Counted from the first letter of the stretch, positions 1-13,419 are shown. The stretch: DNA of 64,000 nt from Monodelphis domestica (GCF_027887165.1 NC_077233.1:184015114-184079113), one strand, 5' to 3'. Numbers and translations: made by a program. The notes: generated from the letters alone by a model not told the origin.

Positions 1-10
1 TAATAATAAT

Positions 11-254
11 TTATTGTTCAGTCATTTTTCAGTCATGCCCAACTCCTTGTGACCCCATTTGGGGTTTTCTTGGGAAAGACACTGGGATGATTTGCCATTT
101 CCTTCTCTGGCTTATTTCACAAATAAGGAAACGGAGGCACACAGGAATAAGTGCCTTGCCTGGGGTCACACAGCTAGTAAATGTCTGAGACTGAATTTGA
201 ACTCAGGTCTTCCTGATTCCAGGCCCAGCACTCTATCCACTGTACTACCTCACT
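11..254 (-). mobile_element. MAR1-like tRNA-derived SINE, near full length
   Basis: The copy reads in reverse from a gttgttcagtc-type end, through the block matching 'ccccatttggggttttcttgg' style sequence, to a box-B-like end near 'tttgaactcaggtcttcc'. This is the reverse complement of the abundant marsupial tRNA-derived SINE that ends in gactgaacaacaa. The same layout recurs many times in the window. Family name is from memory. Confidence 0.85.
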
Positions 255-1104
255 AATTAATAGTTACTGGCATTAAAAGGCATGGTTGTGATGATGAGAT
301 AGTAAAACAAATTTTTTCTAGTCCAAATTTCTAACCCTGACCTTCTGTATTACTAGTAATTCTAGGAAAGAACAGCAAGGGCTAGACAATTGGGGTTAAG
401 TGACTTGCCAGGGTCCCCCAGCTAGGCCATATTTGAACCCAAGTCCTCCAGATTCTGGGCTTGTTGCTCTATCACTGTGCTACCAGCTGGCCCTTTCTGT
501 CAAATATCAAACAGTATTTCTGTCCACAAACTTCCATGAAAACCAAGTTACGGTGGTGCTAAATCTGGATAAACTCTCTTCCTTTGAAGTTGTCGAACTA
601 AATTATTTTACATTTGAAAATGAAAGAGAAACTATATGAATTTTATCATACATATAATTATTTGCATCAGATTAAAAATAGTATCAGTCACTACTAGGTG
701 CCAAATTGGGTGTCAGGGGAGTTTCTGAAACACTGAAAAGAGACACATCTTCAGGATTCTAATCAAGGCAGTGACCAGCCATGATTCCAGGGAATGAATC
801 ATGAAACATTCTCTCCACCTCCAAACAGAGGTGATGGACTCGGAGTGCCGAATGAGATGATTTTTTCAGGCATGGCCAGTTGTTTAGCTTGACTACATGT
901 CTTTTACGGTGTTTTTATTTTCTTTTTTAATTGGAAGTGGGAGGAAAGAAGAAAATTGGAAATGGAGAGAAAATCTATTTTTACTCATTGAAAAATATTT
1001 AATATTTTATGTGACATTCACTGAAATGGGTAACTAGTCATGTGAAAATCGTCATGGAAAGCAAAGTACATTGGCTACACACATATAGACTGCTTCCCCT
1101 AAAG
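255..1104. other. Flank with one SINE fragment
   Basis: No gene is seen. A reverse-strand SINE piece at about 370-494 shows the ordered blocks 'ggttaagtgacttgcc', 'tttgaacccaagtcctcc' and 'ctatcactgtgctacc'. The rest is AT-rich and unrecognised. Confidence 0.6.
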
Positions 1105-1296
1105 CAGCCATTCTCAGCCTCTCAATTTGTAGCAATGAGAATACATAGTGCCTATCAGGTATTTACATTCCGAATCATAACTGTAGCAAAATTACAGTTT
1201 CGAAGTAGCCATCAAATTAATTATTTGGTTTGGGGTCACCACAACATGAGGAACTGTATTACGGGGTCACAGCATTAGAAAGGTTGAGAACCAATG
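1105..1296. mobile_element. Non-autonomous hAT transposon (URR1/SPIN/OC1-like MITE)
   Basis: The left end (cagccattctcagcctctc) and the reverse complement of the right end (cattggttctcaacctttc) form imperfect terminal inverted repeats of about 19 bp. The element is flanked by 8-bp duplications, ccctaaag at 1097-1104 and ccttaaag at 1297-1304. The 8-bp size is typical of hAT insertions. The interior, read on the minus strand, has the 'cctcatgttgtggtgacccc' and 'gtaattttgctac' blocks of the URR1/SPIN/OposCharlie group. It has no coding capacity. The subgroup is from memory. Confidence 0.8.
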
Positions 1297-1465
1297 CCTT
1301 AAAGGAAGTAGTATGCCAGAACGCAAAGGGCGAACTAAGCCAGATATGGTCCACTCACAACAGCAGGAGTAACGAGTAGGGAGCCCAAATAGTGTTCAGT
1401 GGAATTTAGAGTCAAGGCTAAGAGAATTGCTACTGTTAACTTGGAACTTTCCCCCATTAATACTC

Positions 1466-2622
<1,157 letters not shown>

Positions 2623-2624
2623 TA

Positions 2625-2890
2625 TCTAGGTAGCACAATGGACAGAGTGCTGCATCTGCAGTCAGGAAGACCCGAGTTCAAACCAGCATCAGACAATTTA
2701 ATAGCTGTTGCTTGAGACAAATAAGTTGACTTCTATTTGCCTCAGTTTCTTCAACAGAGAAATGGGAGTGAGAGCATCTCCCTCCCACGTTTATTCTGAG
2801 GATCAGAAGAGATCACATTTGTAAAGCACTTAGCAAGCACAGTGCCTGGCATATACCTATTAGGTTGTTAGGAAATACTTCGCTTCCTTC
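2625..2890 (+). mobile_element. MIR/CORE-SINE with tRNA-like head
   Basis: A SINE head (ggtagcacaatggacagag) is followed by 'tgcctcagtttcttc' and a CORE/MIR-type tail, 'aaagcacttagcaagcacagtgcctggcat'. The order matches mammalian MIR/THER elements in plus orientation. Confidence 0.75.
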
Positions 2891-3184
2891 CATCTATTAG
2901 CCACGAAAACAAAAACAAGAATTTTTGCCCTTTCCCAGAGTGTCAAACTTTTTCTAGCATTTCAATGTTGGTCATCAAAACTGATATTGGAATCTGAAAC
3001 ACTCCAAGGTGGTATTCAGGTATAGGCCAAGAGCGAGCCATTATCACTTCTCCAGGTCTGCAGGCTATCTATCACCTACAGCTGGGAATAGGGCTGGCCC
3101 TTGGTCCAGGGTCCAGATGATCCTTTTCCCAGAGACCCTACTTTTAAGTCTCATCCCTGACCTCCCCAAGCCCTCTGCCTATGG

Positions 3185-3352
3185 CTCTTAACCTCACAGA
3201 GCCCTCATGGTCTGGAGTAACCTATGGACCCCTTCTCAGAATGCTTTGAAATGCAAAAAAATGCATAGGATTAGAAAGGGAACTCACTACATGGAAGGTT
3301 ATCTAAAGATTTCTAACAAATGTACAGACCTCGGGTTAATGATTCCTGATTG
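3185..3352. repeat. Degenerate copy of a 'cttaacct...ggttaa' repeat family
   Basis: It contains 'cctatggaccccttctcaga' and 'aatgcataggatta', also seen in copies near 23420-23600, 42310-42535 and 44876-44990. The inverted ends and size suggest a non-autonomous DNA transposon. The family name is not recalled with certainty. Confidence 0.5.
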
Positions 3353-3589
3353 AGCCTGAGACAGCTAACTTCTCTCCATGGCTTTAACAAAGACCCCCTG
3401 GCAACAAGTCAACCGAGGCCAATGCAATCTTTTGAACTAGACCAAAAAATCTCTCCTGCCATTTTGGTTTTCTATACACACACAGAAAATCGGTACTCCC
3501 AACACAATGAAGAGCCTCCATTCAAAGCCTGTTTGCCAGCTACTTATATAACCTTGGGCAAGTTGTTTAGTATCTCTGGGCCACATTCT

Positions 3590-3760
3590 CAATGAATAAG
3601 GCATTGATAAAAATTACTGAGTGCTTGGCAAGGGGCAAAGTGCTAGGGAGACAAAGGATGCAAATACCAAAGGGCGAGGCAGATCCTGTCCTCCAGGAGT
3701 TTATAGTCCTGGAGGGAAGACAACACAGGTCCAGAAGAAGGGATGGTTAGTGGAGCTTTA
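3590..3760 (+). repeat. Old LINE-like repeat (CR1/L3-type?)
   Basis: It shows the order 'gagtgcttggcaaggggcaaagtgctagg', 'acaaaggatgcaaa', 'ctgtcctccaggagtttatag', 'gaagacaacac'. This resembles an ancient amniote repeat also seen at 4960-5690 and 33425-33570. Family assignment is tentative. Confidence 0.45.
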
Positions 3761-4959
3761 GGGCATGTGAAAAATTAATATTAAATTGGGATATTTTTTG
3801 TGAAATAATTTCCCTGTTAGCCCCCCCCCCCAAGAACAGCTTGATTTTAAAACTGAAGTTTCTCTCCCACAGGCTATGAAACTGGGTTAGGTGCTCCCTT
3901 TTGTTGAGATCTCTGTTGAGGATAACAGAATTTAGGGCAAGGCCAAGTCACTTGACCCATTGAAAGATCAAATTAAGTCAGCAAGCTCTATCCACCATAT
4001 CCTACAAGCCATGTGGCAGGGAGAAGAGCATCCTTAAGACCCATCTCTTCTTGTGATGAATTGAGGGAAGGATTGAGGTCTCTGAGCCCACCTCCTCAGT
4101 GACTGTCTACAAATCAGAAATGTCTTTGGATGTCCAGGGGAAAAGTCACAAGGAGTACATAAGACATGGACCAAAAGTTCTCCACCTCCTTGGCATGTAC
4201 CAGAATTATGGAGGGAATCTACTGGCTACTTTTAGATTTTCTTGAGGGGCCACTTAACAAACTAAATTAAAAATGAAGGAATAACGTCTCTCAAGAATTT
4301 CAATAGTTACAAGCAATTGATGAATCTATCACTTTTCTCATCTATAAAAATAAGGGAATAGGGGTACAATGACCCCTAAATTCCTTCACACTCTCTATCT
4401 GCGAAGCTGTGACAGGAATCTCTTATTTTTATTTTTTAATGTTTCTTCTTTGCCAAAAGCCCTTGTTGAAGGTCTTGAGTCAAAGCCAACAATGTCTCCT
4501 ACCATGAACCTGGATCTAAACAAAAGCATGCACTTACGCTATAAATACCAGAGGATGAAAATGCTAAATTAGATTGCAGTTTTTGTAATTTTCATACCTG
4601 AGATACATATTTTGGTAATACCATAGATTTAGAGCTGGAAGGAACAGACTTACAACCACACAGGCAATGGGGAGAAGACTAACATCTCCTTGGTACATTT
4701 GCCACCCTTTTTGGACAACCATCAAGGAGTTTGTTTCAAATGCAGATGGCCAAACACTTGAACAGAACACAGGTGTATATCTGTGTCCAGAGCTGTAGAA
4801 ATATTGGAAACCAAGTCATTCTTGATAAGTCCCTCCTAGTGTAACATGAAAAGCCAAACGACATTCCCTGAATGTAAGAAACCAAGCTGGGATGGGAGAG
4901 ATGTTTGCACTCTATGTCATCTCAGTCTAACAATGCTTAATTACCACCAGCTATCTTCA
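3761..4959. other. Unique intergenic DNA
   Basis: No gene is seen. There is a C-run at about 3819-3832 and a short 'tagatttagagctggaagga' repeat scrap near 4624-4645. Open frames here are short and show no family resemblance. Confidence 0.5.
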
Positions 4960-5690
4960 GGAACTCACTGTGCAAAGCTAGGGACTGAGGAGAGATACAA
5001 AGGATAATAAAGAAAATATCTACAAATATCAACTTATATACTTATATCTACTTAAATAATTATAATTAAAAAGAGCATTGTACATCACTAAGTTTTGCAA
5101 AGTGCTTTATAAATATCTCATTTCATCTTTACAACCCTGGAAGGAAGATGCTATTACCCATTTGTCAGATGAGGAAACTGAAGCAGACAGAAGTGTGACT
5201 TGCCCAGGATCACACAGCTTGTAAGAGACTGAGCTGTTTTAAACTCCCTGATTCTAGTTCCAGTGATCTATCCCCTCTGCCACCTAGCCGAGAGCAAGGT
5301 CCTTGTCCTCAAAGAGCTTACAATTCAGTGAAGGAGAAAAGCTTTTACATGACTAAAGACTCCAGAAGAATCATTTCTGGCCAAGGAAGAATCAAGAAAG
5401 GTTACTGGGAGGAGGCAATTATTCAGATGAAGGACAGACAGCAAGCCAACTAACAGATAAGGGAAGAGGGAAGTTATACCAGGCATCCTGTGGATGAAAA
5501 AAAAAGGCCTGGAGGCAGGAAACCCCAGGGTGTGCAGAAGGTGTAAAATTAGGGCATCAGATTGGCTGGATCAAAGGGTGAATAAAGATTAGTGTGAGGC
5601 ATAAATGTGAGTCGAAGCTAGAATGTAAACTGAATTCCCGTTAAGGAAGTTGGACTTTGCTCAATGAGCAATGAAGAGCCATAAAAATGA
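4960..5690. repeat. Ancient repeat interrupted by a reverse MIR
   Basis: The outer repeat reads 'gctagggactgagg...atacaaagg' before and 'ccttgtcctcaaagagcttacaattc' after the break, then continues to about 5690 with 'ggcaggaaaccc' and 'agccataaaaatg'. The inner piece, about 5065-5285, is a reverse-strand MIR/CORE element ('aaagtgctttataaatatctcatttc', 'gatgaggaaactga', 'cacacagct'). The nesting shows the MIR arrived later than its host repeat. Confidence 0.6.
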
Positions 5691-7259
5691 ATGTTCCTCA
5701 GTGGATAAGTGGAAGAAACAAATGAAATCATAAAAGAATAATGCAGTTACATAATATACTCAAGCCAACACTGAATCTTGCCATGAATTCTAATCATAAA
5801 AATTCATTTATTTTATTCCTTAGAGGAAAAATATCAAGGACTCCCTAAATTATTTGTAGGCATTTTATAATCGCCATCTGAAAGACGAAGAACATATGTT
5901 TAGTAGGACACCTGGGGAATATAATCAGCTACTTGGGACATGCAGAAATCCACAAGGCAGGATCAGCGCACATTTATGAAAAAGGCAGTTTTCAATGTCA
6001 GCATAAAGAGTTCCAAAAATGAGATGTTGTCTTTATTCCCGTCGTAATGCTTCTGTGAGAAAGGATCCAGACTTCAGGCATGTTCTGAACCATTTCTGGT
6101 ACAGACCGAGTGTTTAATAAGGGCTTCGCAAAATATGAGAATCCTTTTTCTAAGAGTTTTACAAAAACATAGGAAATGAGCAAACATCTTCCTCTAAGGA
6201 CATAAAGGGGTTAGAATAGATGAATGAATAAAAGCAAGAACGATATACCAAAACCTGGATGACATTTTTAAACTCCCCAAAAGATTTTGAATGTTTTTCT
6301 CTCATTATCTGAACATTTTTTTGTTGATATTCTTATTCTCTTTTAAATATAAACCTTAGATGTGATGACCAGAAGTGACTATTTTTAGACATTTCTAGTA
6401 ACACAACAAAGGGAGGTAACTTTAGAAGAAATTCAAAATATAAACGTCTTTGTAAATAAAATGAACATGCTGAGATTCCTTTGTAATATGCAAACACTAA
6501 AGGAGATTTCAGTCTACTGAATTGTGGCTATATTTTAACCCTTGAAGCAGCAAGCTCCCCTTGAAAAGACTACAGAAAATAGCTTTGTTAAATGGCTCAG
6601 TGATAAGCTTTTTGAAAAGTGTGTGTGTGCTGAGGATGCTTGTTCAAAAGGTTCATTCCGCTACAGAATTGATTTTCCACCAGCAAATGCCATGGACTGC
6701 AAGGATATAATATTGCAAAATTGTTGCAATAAAAATGGAATACTCTCCAAGGAAAATGAGCGAGATGCAAATAGATATCTATACAATAAAAAAATTTAGA
6801 CACTACAACTATGCAATTTTGCATAGGCACACTGGTACTTCTAACCTGAAAAGAATAAAATTCTTCTTTAGGGGATTATTAGGATACAAGAATATTTAAA
6901 ACTATTTGGTTAAATTCATCGCTTGCAAATTACCTCCCCTCCAAGCACTTTCAAGCAAACATATGAAAAATAAATATGAACTTTGCACAAGATAATGGAA
7001 TGTCCTAAACTTTTTGCCTGATTTTATTTTTAATAATGAACATTAAACATTTTGCCACAATGCAAAGTGCCTGCATTACAGAATTTGCATATATTAATTT
7101 CAACAATAGCCTGAGACCATTTTGCATACCACTTGAACAAAACAGCTAGAAACAAACCATCTTGAGTTCTATACAACAAAGGAAGAATACTAAACACACC
7201 TGGTATTAGTAAGCAGTGATTTTTAAGATCATAAATTATAAATGTTTCAATGACAACAT
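5691..7259. other. AT-rich 3' flank of LITAF
   Basis: No repeat family is recognised over about 1.5 kb, which is unusual for this window. A weak 85-codon open frame at 6542-6799 (plus) resembles nothing known and is not called as a gene. Confidence 0.5.
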
Positions 7260-7278
7260 AAGCTACATCAAGATGCTC

Positions 7279-7284
7279 TTTATT
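7279..7284 (-). terminator. Candidate LITAF polyadenylation signal AATAAA
   Basis: TTTATT on the plus strand gives AATAAA on the gene strand. Scanning the minus strand from the stop codon, this is the first canonical hexamer. Earlier ATTAAA variants exist (near 8237 and 8387). Confidence 0.4.
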
Positions 7285-7659
7285 TTTCCAAACCCCTCCA
7301 GACAGCTATAGACTTATTTGCAGGTAAAAGCAAACAAATGATTAGCAATGTGTAGATATATCTAATAGATATTCTATCTTCCTCCTAGCACCAACAAAGG
7401 CCCCAGCAGATTATTGAATAAACCGTATTTTTGTTGGAAGTATAACCATGCTTTTTGGTACATTTTGTTTATAATGTAAAAGCTCTGGTTTGTTTTTCGG
7501 CCATTGAGATAAAATACAGGTTCAAATAAGCTCTAACTAGATTTGATTCATTGAGTTTGTGTATCTCATTATTTATCTTGACTTTAAGGTATATTTTCTG
7601 GAGATTAGGTTAATCTGCACACTTTTCATCAAATATTTTCTACTACCATGTGACTAATA

Positions 7660-7830
7660 AAGGGTTGGAGGGAGAGAGACACAGACAGAGACAGAGTGAG
7701 AGACAGAGACAGAGAGGGAGGGAGAGAAAGAAACAGAGTGAGAGGGTGAGAGAGAGGGGGGTGGGGGGAAGAGGGAGACAGAGTGAGAGGAAGGGAGGGA
7801 GAGAGACAGACAGACAGAGTTGAAAGCAAC
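7660..7830. repeat. Degenerate GA/GACA purine-rich tract
   Basis: Irregular gaga, gacaga and ggga units run over about 170 bp on the plus strand. Ser/Leu-rich reading frames on the other strand are by-products. Confidence 0.9.
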
Positions 7831-9394
7831 AGCTGCAACATAATATGAAACCTTTCCTAAACCCACAAGGAGCCTTTTATAAAATGTTCACCAAGTAAAT
7901 CAAAGGCTCAATAAAAGGCCAAAGTACTGTAAATAAAAGCCAAAGTACTCCAAGAGAGCTGTATACATTTCACCATTACTTTGGAAGCAAGATGGGGTTT
8001 CACCCACACTTGAAGAAAATAAGCCTTCCTAATCATTAGTATAACTATTATAAATTTTAGCCAATGGATAGCTTCCACCCAACATTTCAGGGCTGATTTT
8101 TAGACAGATATTATCCAAATATTTCCTTTGCTTTTGCTCAATACTGAGTAAGGGAATCTCGGAACCAGAGTCCTGTCTGTGTGCTGATTTTAAACACAAA
8201 ACATTTCTTAGGTGAGAGGGCCAGATAACTGAGGCTAATTTAATGAGTGACAATAGAGTAAACTCTAGACTTCTCTGAAGTAGATCAGGTTCCTATGGTT
8301 TTCTTGTAAAGAGGTTCTCAAAATACGATATAGCTACAAATCAAAGCCATATTTTCACATATGTTATCAAAATCCAAAAGTTTTTAATTTTTTTTAAATT
8401 ATTACTGCAGAAGTTGTTGACAGTTGCAGTGAGCCAAATGAAAGGCAGTGGTTTTGTGTTTCTGGTTTGTGTATTTGTTTTTAATAAAAAGGGATACAAC
8501 ACTGGCATATGTAAGAATGATGTCATTCATAGAATTAATCAAGATGGGCTGATAAACATTTCCTTTGAAGTCATTTTAGGGATAAGTCCATCCAAAAGCA
8601 AGTTTCTTTAAAATGGAAAAAAAACAAAAAAACCTCAATTGCTAAGAAATTCATGGATCAGAGGGACCCACTCACTTCACGTGCTAAAGCTCTGGCTACT
8701 CGACTACAGCTGAGGAAGTAGGGAATAATAAAGGAGAAATTCTATTTCTGACAAGCTCTCACAAACTCAGAGAAATATATCTAGTAGCAAGCACCTTGTG
8801 TTAAGAATGATTAGGTTATCCCTCCTTTAAAAAAACAATAAAAAAGTTAAAGTGTATTTTTGTGCTCATAAAAAGTCCCTAATCGAATAGTATCTGAGCA
8901 TAGCATCTCCTAAGGTCTCTAAACCAAGACTCTGCCCTAGGGAGGGGCAGACTGTAGGCACTATGGATTGGTTCGGTCTCTTTCTGGCCACTTCAGTCTC
9001 AAACCACGGCAGCCCATGACTTCTGCGTAAAGACCATCCACAAAGGTGCTACAGAAGAGGCAGAAGGGGTCTGCCGACCAAAAATCAATCTTAAATAAGC
9101 CAGCAACCAGTCAAAGACAGGGATGATTTGGTTCATACATTGGCACACTACACCCAAACCAATGTCTGCATGTCCTTTCAAGTCCTCCAAGCACCACGTT
9201 CAGAGGTTCAGAGGTTGTGGGGGTTTGGGCTGGTTTGGGTTTGGTTGATTGGTTTTCCTTTCAATGGACCACTGGAAAAATCAGAGAGACCACCAAAGAG
9301 CGGACCACCAGCGGCTGCAGAGGTGGCGAAGCTTCTGAAGGACTTGAAAAGCCGTCATCAAACTCTGGGCAGATTTCTCACGCTTGCCTTGGCC

Positions 9395-9526
<132 letters not shown>

Positions 9527-9711
9527 TTAGTTCATCAGCGCAAGGAGTCTTCCTACAGGCTCTCAGATATAAACTATAAAGAGCAGAGACTGCCTCTATC
9601 AGTTTCTCTGTAGAGCCCTAGAAGAGCATCATCTATAAAACTTTGCTTGTGTCACAGTTCTCTTTAGCAGTCTACTGAACCCTGCTGACCCTGAGAAGGC
9701 TCATTCTTTTG

Positions 9712-10345
9712 TTTTTAGTTATTTAATTTTTTCTCAGTTACTTGTAGAAATAGTTTTTGACAATTAAAAAAAAAAACACCTTACCTTCCATCTTAGAATC
9801 AATACTGTGTATTGGCTCCAAGGCAGAAGAGTGGTCAGGGCTAGGCAAAGGGGGTCAAGTGACTTGCCCAGGGTCACACAGCTGGGAAGTGTCTGAGGCC
9901 AGATTTGAACGTAGGACTCCTCTCTGGGTCTGGCTCTCAATCCAGTGAGCCACCTCGCTGGTCCTGACAACAGTTTTCTGACATTTTAGGATTTAGATGG
10001 TCTCTTTCCCTCCCTTCCCTGAGGCAGCAAATGCTTTCCTGCAATACATTTCCACATTGCTCATGTCATGAGAGAAGACACATATCACACATACGATAAA
10101 AAGCTCAGGAAGGAAAGAAAGCATTAGACAGCATGTTTGCTCTGAAATCAGACTCCAACACTTCCCTCTTTGGCTGTGGACAGCATTTTCCTCCTGAGCT
10201 CCTTGTGCTCATCTTGGAAATATGTTTTGCTCATAATGGTTTAGTCCTTCACAGTTGATCAAATAATATTTCTGTTACTGTATACATTGTTCTCCTGGTT
10301 CTACTCACTTCACTGCCCCCATTCGTATATATTTAGGCATTTTAA
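9712..10345 (-). mobile_element. L1 3'-end remnant split by a SINE
   Basis: Outer parts (about 9712-9772 and 9965-10345) match the reverse complement of a marsupial L1 tail: 'ctcagttacttgtagaaa', 'cacattgctcatgtcatga', 'cagttgatcaaataatatttctgttactg', 'ctcctggttctactcacttcac'. A reverse SINE sits between them. The insert is in the intron between LITAF exons 4 and 3. Confidence 0.65.
9773..9964 (-). mobile_element. tRNA-derived SINE inserted in L1
   Basis: Near full-length reverse copy of the second common marsupial SINE type, with blocks 'ccttaccttccatcttagaatc', 'ggctccaaggcagaaga', 'ggtcaagtgacttgccc' and 'ctctcaatccagtgagccac'. An A-run lies at the 3' end. Imperfect 'agttttt(c)tgaca' repeats flank it. 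Confidence 0.85.
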
Positions 10346-10359
10346 AACATTATTCTCTG

Positions 10360-10548
10360 GGGCAGCTGGTAACACAGTGGATAAGAGGCAAGAGGTCCCA
10401 CATTCAAATCTGACCTCAGACACTTCTTAGCTGTGTGACCCTGAGCAGGTCACTTAACATCAAGTTCCCAGCCTTTATTGTTTCTTCCACCTTGGAACCA
10501 ATATGTGTATCAATTCTAAAACAGAAGATAAGAGTTTAAAAAAAAAAA
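10360..10548 (+). mobile_element. tRNA-derived SINE
   Basis: It starts ggggcagctggtaacacagtgg, continues through 'tgtgtgaccctgagcaggtcac' and 'accttggaaccaatatg', and ends in an A-run. Confidence 0.85.
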
Positions 10549-10984
10549 AGAATACTTGTACACCCAACCCAAAAGGACTGTCATGAAATTTAAGGAGACT
10601 ATAACAAGAAAACCCCATGTAAATCTAAGAAGTTATAAATAAAAATAATTATACCCACTACAGTAAATATTGATTAGGAAGTAGAGTTCTGATTTCCTTC
10701 AATTATCTAGAAAGAATCTGACCAAAACAAACGTCTCTTAATTAACTTTAGTGTTCATGTGTCTTTGTCAATTTTCTTAAGGGTATAATTTGGCTAATAA
10801 ACTCTTCAAGGTTAAAACTGAATATGTGGGTCCATTGTTTTGCATTTTCCTACTTTCTGAGATAAAAACAGTCTTTGATGCTGAGGCTCAAAAGGGATGT
10901 TTAGCATTTTCTTCCTAAGGAATTCAAAACATGTAATCAACAGTATAGTGTGAGTGGGTGGAAGGAATACTGGACTGGGGCCAG

Positions 10985-11092
10985 GAAATGTGGTCTCAGT
11001 GGTGTGTATATGTGTGTGTGAGAGGGAGAGACAGAGACTGACAGACACACAGACAGACAGACACTCAGGCAGGCAGAGAGACAGCTTTTGAC
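10985..11092. repeat. Compound GT/GAGA/GACA simple repeat
   Basis: gtgtgtatatgtgtgtgtgag is followed by gacaga and gcag units, in LITAF intron 3. Confidence 0.9.
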
Positions 11093-11394
11093 AGAGAAAG
11101 TAAACTGTGTCTCCCCTGGACATGGATGAAGAGATACTGTTCATATCCTTTACTTGGCTCATAAAGAATAAAGAAAACTGTATTTTCCATACTAGTATAG
11201 ATGAGATGTTTAGGGCTTTTTGAAGGAAAGGTGCAAGGATCATTCATTTACAAGAAGGAAAACTGAAATATGAGGTAACTTAAGCTATAAATGGCCCAAC
11301 ATCACTCCAGTTTCACATGTAGCCAAGATTTAAATGATACTTTTACCTGCTTTGGGAGTAGGAGCAAACTATGCCTTTTCAAAATATTCTCACA

Positions 11395-11685
11395 AATCAG
11401 TCATGAGTCACTTGCCCAGAGTCATACAACTAGGAAGTGTCTGAGGCCAAATTTGAACCGAGGTCCTCCCGATTCCAGCCTGGCACTCTATCCACTCTGC
11501 TCCCCATTTGGGGTTTTTCCAGCTCAATTGACAGATGAGGAAACTGAGACAAACAAGGTTAAGAGACTTGCCCAGGATCACAAAGCTGCTAAGTGTCCAA
11601 GGCTGGATTTGAATTCAGGAAGAGGAGTCTTTCCCACTTCAGGCCTGGCCCTCTCTGCACTTTGGCACCTAGCTGCCCTATACAA
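11395..11685 (-). mobile_element. Two abutting reverse SINE fragments
   Basis: Two successive blocks each carry 'acttgccca...tttgaa...' and 'ctctatccact'/'ctctctgcact' motifs. One spans about 11395-11505. The other, about 11506-11685, starts at a 'ccccatttggggttttt' block. The tandem order suggests one copy inserted next to another. Confidence 0.75.
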
Positions 11686-12033
11686 AATAGAGTCAGTGTT
11701 GTTTTTTTAAGTTCACAGACCCCCACGTCAGGAAGCCTTGCCTAAGGATAAGACTCAGCATAACAGAAAGCTGCTGCAATATTTGTTTACTCATGTAGTT
11801 AACTAACTTTACCATAAGAGCAAAGGAAATTATGAAATCCAACTTTGCTGGTTATTTCATTTCTGAAGAGGAATAAATGTGCTAGATAGGTATGTAGCAA
11901 GGGTGGCCAAGAGAACCCCAGAAAAGGGCCCCCAAACCCTCCTGGCCCAGCTACATCCATCTCCAGACTCTCCTGGTCACTCCCGCCAGCACCTTGGTTT
12001 CCTGTGATAAGCCACTAGAAGTGTGTCAACTCA

Positions 12034-12195
<162 letters not shown>

Positions 12196-12659
12196 TTAGA
12201 GAGAGAGAAATGCTTTTTAGATGGTCCCCGTCAACAGTCACAGCTTCATGTTTGCCAGCCACAGTTAAAAAACAGCTCGTCACCCCACTGGCTTGAGTCT
12301 CTATACTCAATTCTCAGCCACTTGGGGATTGGGGCTGGGGTGGGGGGTGGGGCACAAATGTTAGGATGATTCCCAACTGGGAGATAGAAAATGTGGCCGA
12401 GAATGATACGATCAGAGGAGAGAGTGGAAGTGACCCAACCTGAACTGGGGCCCTTTGACTCCAAACCTAGAGTTCTTTCCATCACACCTCAAGAAGAGGG
12501 AATGATTTGACTACAAGGAGGTGGGGGAAATAGACGACTAATCAAAATAATAGTCCTAGCATCGAAAACCAAGAGTTAGAGATCTCCGAGGCCATTCCTG
12601 TAACCCCCTCAGAAGCCAATTCTACTGAAATAGTGATCAATATCAATATGCAAAATAGG

Positions 12660-12822
12660 TTGCTGCTGTTACTGTTGTCCAGTCATTTCAGCAGTGTCCA
12701 GCTCCTTATGACCCCACTGAGGGTGTTCTTGGCAAAGATACTTGGACTAATAGGCCATTTCCTTCACCAGCGTGTTATTACCGATGAGGGAACTGAGGCA
12801 AACAGAGACATTAAGTGAGCTA
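12660..12822 (-). mobile_element. MAR1-like SINE, partial
   Basis: Reverse copy: 'tgttgtccagtcatttcag', 'ttcttggcaaagatact', 'gccatttccttcacc', 'gagggaactgaggcaaacag'. It ends before the tRNA-related head, so it is 5'-truncated. Confidence 0.8.
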
Positions 12823-13087
12823 GTTATTGACTATGATGTTGTCAATAAGCACTAATGAGTCTATAATAGGGTCTTGGCCCCAGGAGACAATTATGGATAT
12901 TTAGGTGTGCGTGATTTATGTTAAAAAATTTTCATGTAATTTTAAGAGGCTATAGAAATACAATGAATTCTTCCACTTTTTGCTGCTCCTATGCAAGGTC
13001 AATTGGTGATTAACAAAAGGCAAAGTAGTAGACTAAGCAATCAAACTTATTGACATTTACCTAAATAATCCAAGTCATAGATCAAAC

Positions 13088-13116
13088 ACCCCACCCCCAC
13101 CCCCACCCCCACCCCC
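13088..13116. repeat. (CCCCCA)n run, G-quadruplex-forming on the gene strand
   Basis: Consecutive runs of four to five C separated by single A on the plus strand. The LITAF sense strand therefore reads TGGGGG repeated, in intron 2 (between exons 2 and 3). Confidence 0.9.
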
Positions 13117-13419
13117 TTGTCAGCTCAGAGCACTTTAGGTCTGAGCTGGGGAAAGGATGACCTGAGTGTTAAAATGCTGGAAGTGATTTCCTAAACCGAG
13201 AAGCAGGCAAAAAGGGAAACTTTACATACCTTTTTGGCTTTGGTTCAAATTTTTAATCAAATGGAAATCTCTGAAGAAGAATCCATTTTCTCCTTTCTCC
13301 CCATCCCAAGAGACTTTTCATTTTTTTTTTTTGCTGCCAAGGTAAATGCGTTGTAACTAACACCAATCATTGTCGGGAAACTCTTTCCTTGGCATTTTGA
13401 TGTCCAATGTATATAATTC

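Larger units (their letters stand above)
7260..9394 (-). other. LITAF: LITAF 3' untranslated region (inferred extent)
   Basis: Sequence following the LITAF stop codon on the minus strand. The first canonical AATAAA on this strand is at 7279-7284, about 2.1 kb past the stop, with a GU-rich stretch (ttatgttgtcattg) about 25 nt further on. From memory, mammalian LITAF messages are roughly 2.4 kb, which fits only loosely. No SINE interrupts the first 1.5 kb. Some ATTTA pentamers are present (for example near 9094). A purine tract at 7660-7830 would appear as a pyrimidine-rich stretch in the RNA. The 3' boundary is a prediction. Confidence 0.5.

Noticed and set aside
6542..6799. 85-codon frame with several Cys residues
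   Set aside because: No family resemblance, no promoter or splice context, and length near chance level.
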